Assembly (NCBI GenBank): GCA_964642165.1
Contig: CAZXOC010000335.1
Location: 1 to 7,352 of the forward strand
DNA from: CAYRVX01 sp964642165
GTDB lineage: Bacteria; Planctomycetota; Phycisphaerae; SM23-33
Reading direction: 5' to 3'
DNA: 7,352 nt
Positions within the stretch are counted from its first letter, which is position 1. Every line of letters begins with the position of its first letter. The position numbers and the translations under genes were made by a program. Below, piece after piece: positions 6,973 to 7,352 of the stretch. The notes under the pieces are model-generated. The model saw only the letters and a program-made list of their open reading frames with translations, did not search any database and was not told where the DNA came from.

Positions 6973-7352
6973 CTCACAATAGGACTGCCGCTCAAAGGGC
7001 AGAATTAGCAGAGAAAGCCAGGGTTTCTTCACAGGCAACGGCTTCCGCCATCACGGCAGAGGGTCGGTAAGCCGTCTGCAGCCGATTTTACCGGCGACGG
7101 AGGAGACGGCCAGTGATGCCGCAGGCGCGAAGCAGCGGAGGGAGTCTTCGCAGGGGGCAGTGGCTGCGGCGCTTCCCCGTCCGGCAGGACCTCCGGCGTG
7201 GCCGGGATCGGGCCGCGGAGCTTCGATGTCCTGTTCTTGCAGGGGCTTGTGAACCGGACCAGCGAGTTCGGTGCCCTTGCACAGCCCAAACAACAAGGAG
7301 CCTTGACTGCGCCATCCCACTGGGTAAGATCTTGCCAGTACGAGTATAGTGA
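6973..7352. other. Upstream region without a supportable gene
   Basis: No reading frame here looks like a known protein. One minus frame is open from the right edge to a TGA at 7029-7031, about 107 codons. Its product is rich in proline, cysteine and arginine, and its middle part favours G or C at the third codon position, so it could be the 3' end of a gene starting outside the window. A competing minus frame and a plus frame (7113-7349) look no worse, so none is called. The promoter of the sigma operon should lie here, but I see no convincing -35/-10 pair or ECF-type GGAAC element on the minus strand. Confidence 0.4.
7303..7330 (+). promoter_or_regulatory. Possible rightward sigma-70-type promoter
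   Basis: TTGACT (7303-7308) and TAAGAT (7325-7330) are separated by 16 bases on the plus strand. They match the standard -35 and -10 consensus at five and four of six positions. It would drive a divergent gene beyond the right edge, which cannot be seen. Matches this good occur by chance, so confidence is low. Confidence 0.2.

Noticed and set aside
6973..7038. TTG start at 7038 extending the sigma factor by 22 residues
   Set aside because: The extension has no sigma-family features and uses a rare start codon, while the ATG at 6972 gives a normal ECF N-terminus. The call is moderate because neither start has a strong ribosome site.
1..7352. Search for CRISPR arrays, tRNA/rRNA genes, insertion sequences and tandem repeats
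   Set aside because: By eye I see no spaced direct repeats, no tRNA-like cloverleaf, no transposase-like product and no terminal inverted repeats. The coding density of the four genes leaves little room for them.

Overview
The window is GC-rich bacterial DNA. It carries one compact block of four genes, all on the minus strand and reading right to left: an ECF-type RNA polymerase sigma factor, a membrane-anchored FecR-domain protein with a carbohydrate-binding-like C-terminal module, a large secreted protein related to the alpha subunit of hydrazine synthase (HzsA) with two c-type haem motifs, and a secreted right-handed parallel beta-helix protein that runs off the left edge. The combination points to a planctomycete or another PVC-superphylum bacterium (Verrucomicrobia, Lentisphaerae or Kiritimatiellota are alternatives). 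The supporting signs are the Rhodopirellula/Verrucomicrobium style of sigma factor, the FecR partner, the HzsA-related giant with a planctomycete-style cytochrome tail, and beta-helix carbohydrate-active proteins. Genus or species cannot be told from the sequence alone.

Layout, in transcription order. Positions 6973-7352 hold no gene that can be supported; one minus frame stays open there, and a possible rightward promoter lies near the right edge. The sigma factor is 6424-6972. Its stop overlaps the start of the FecR-domain gene (4799-6427) by four bases (ATGA). A 56-base gap with an imperfect hairpin separates that from the HzsA-related gene (1287-4742). After 45 bases, and behind a strong ribosome binding site, comes the beta-helix gene (1-1241, 3' end missing). 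No intrinsic terminator is seen between any of the genes, so one transcript is likely.

How the genes may work together (inference). The sigma factor and the FecR-like membrane protein look like a sigma/anti-sigma pair. The outside part of the FecR protein ends in a CBM9-like module, so the signal could be a glycan. The two downstream products are both exported: one is a beta-propeller plus dihaem protein, the other is a fold common in polysaccharide lyases and related enzymes. The unit is therefore best read as a self-regulated, glycan-linked extracytoplasmic module with a redox component. Nothing here suggests anammox: no hydrazine synthase beta/gamma subunits are present, and the haem motif lacks the tyrosine expected of the catalytic haem. 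The long plus-strand open frames opposite these genes are composition-driven shadows.
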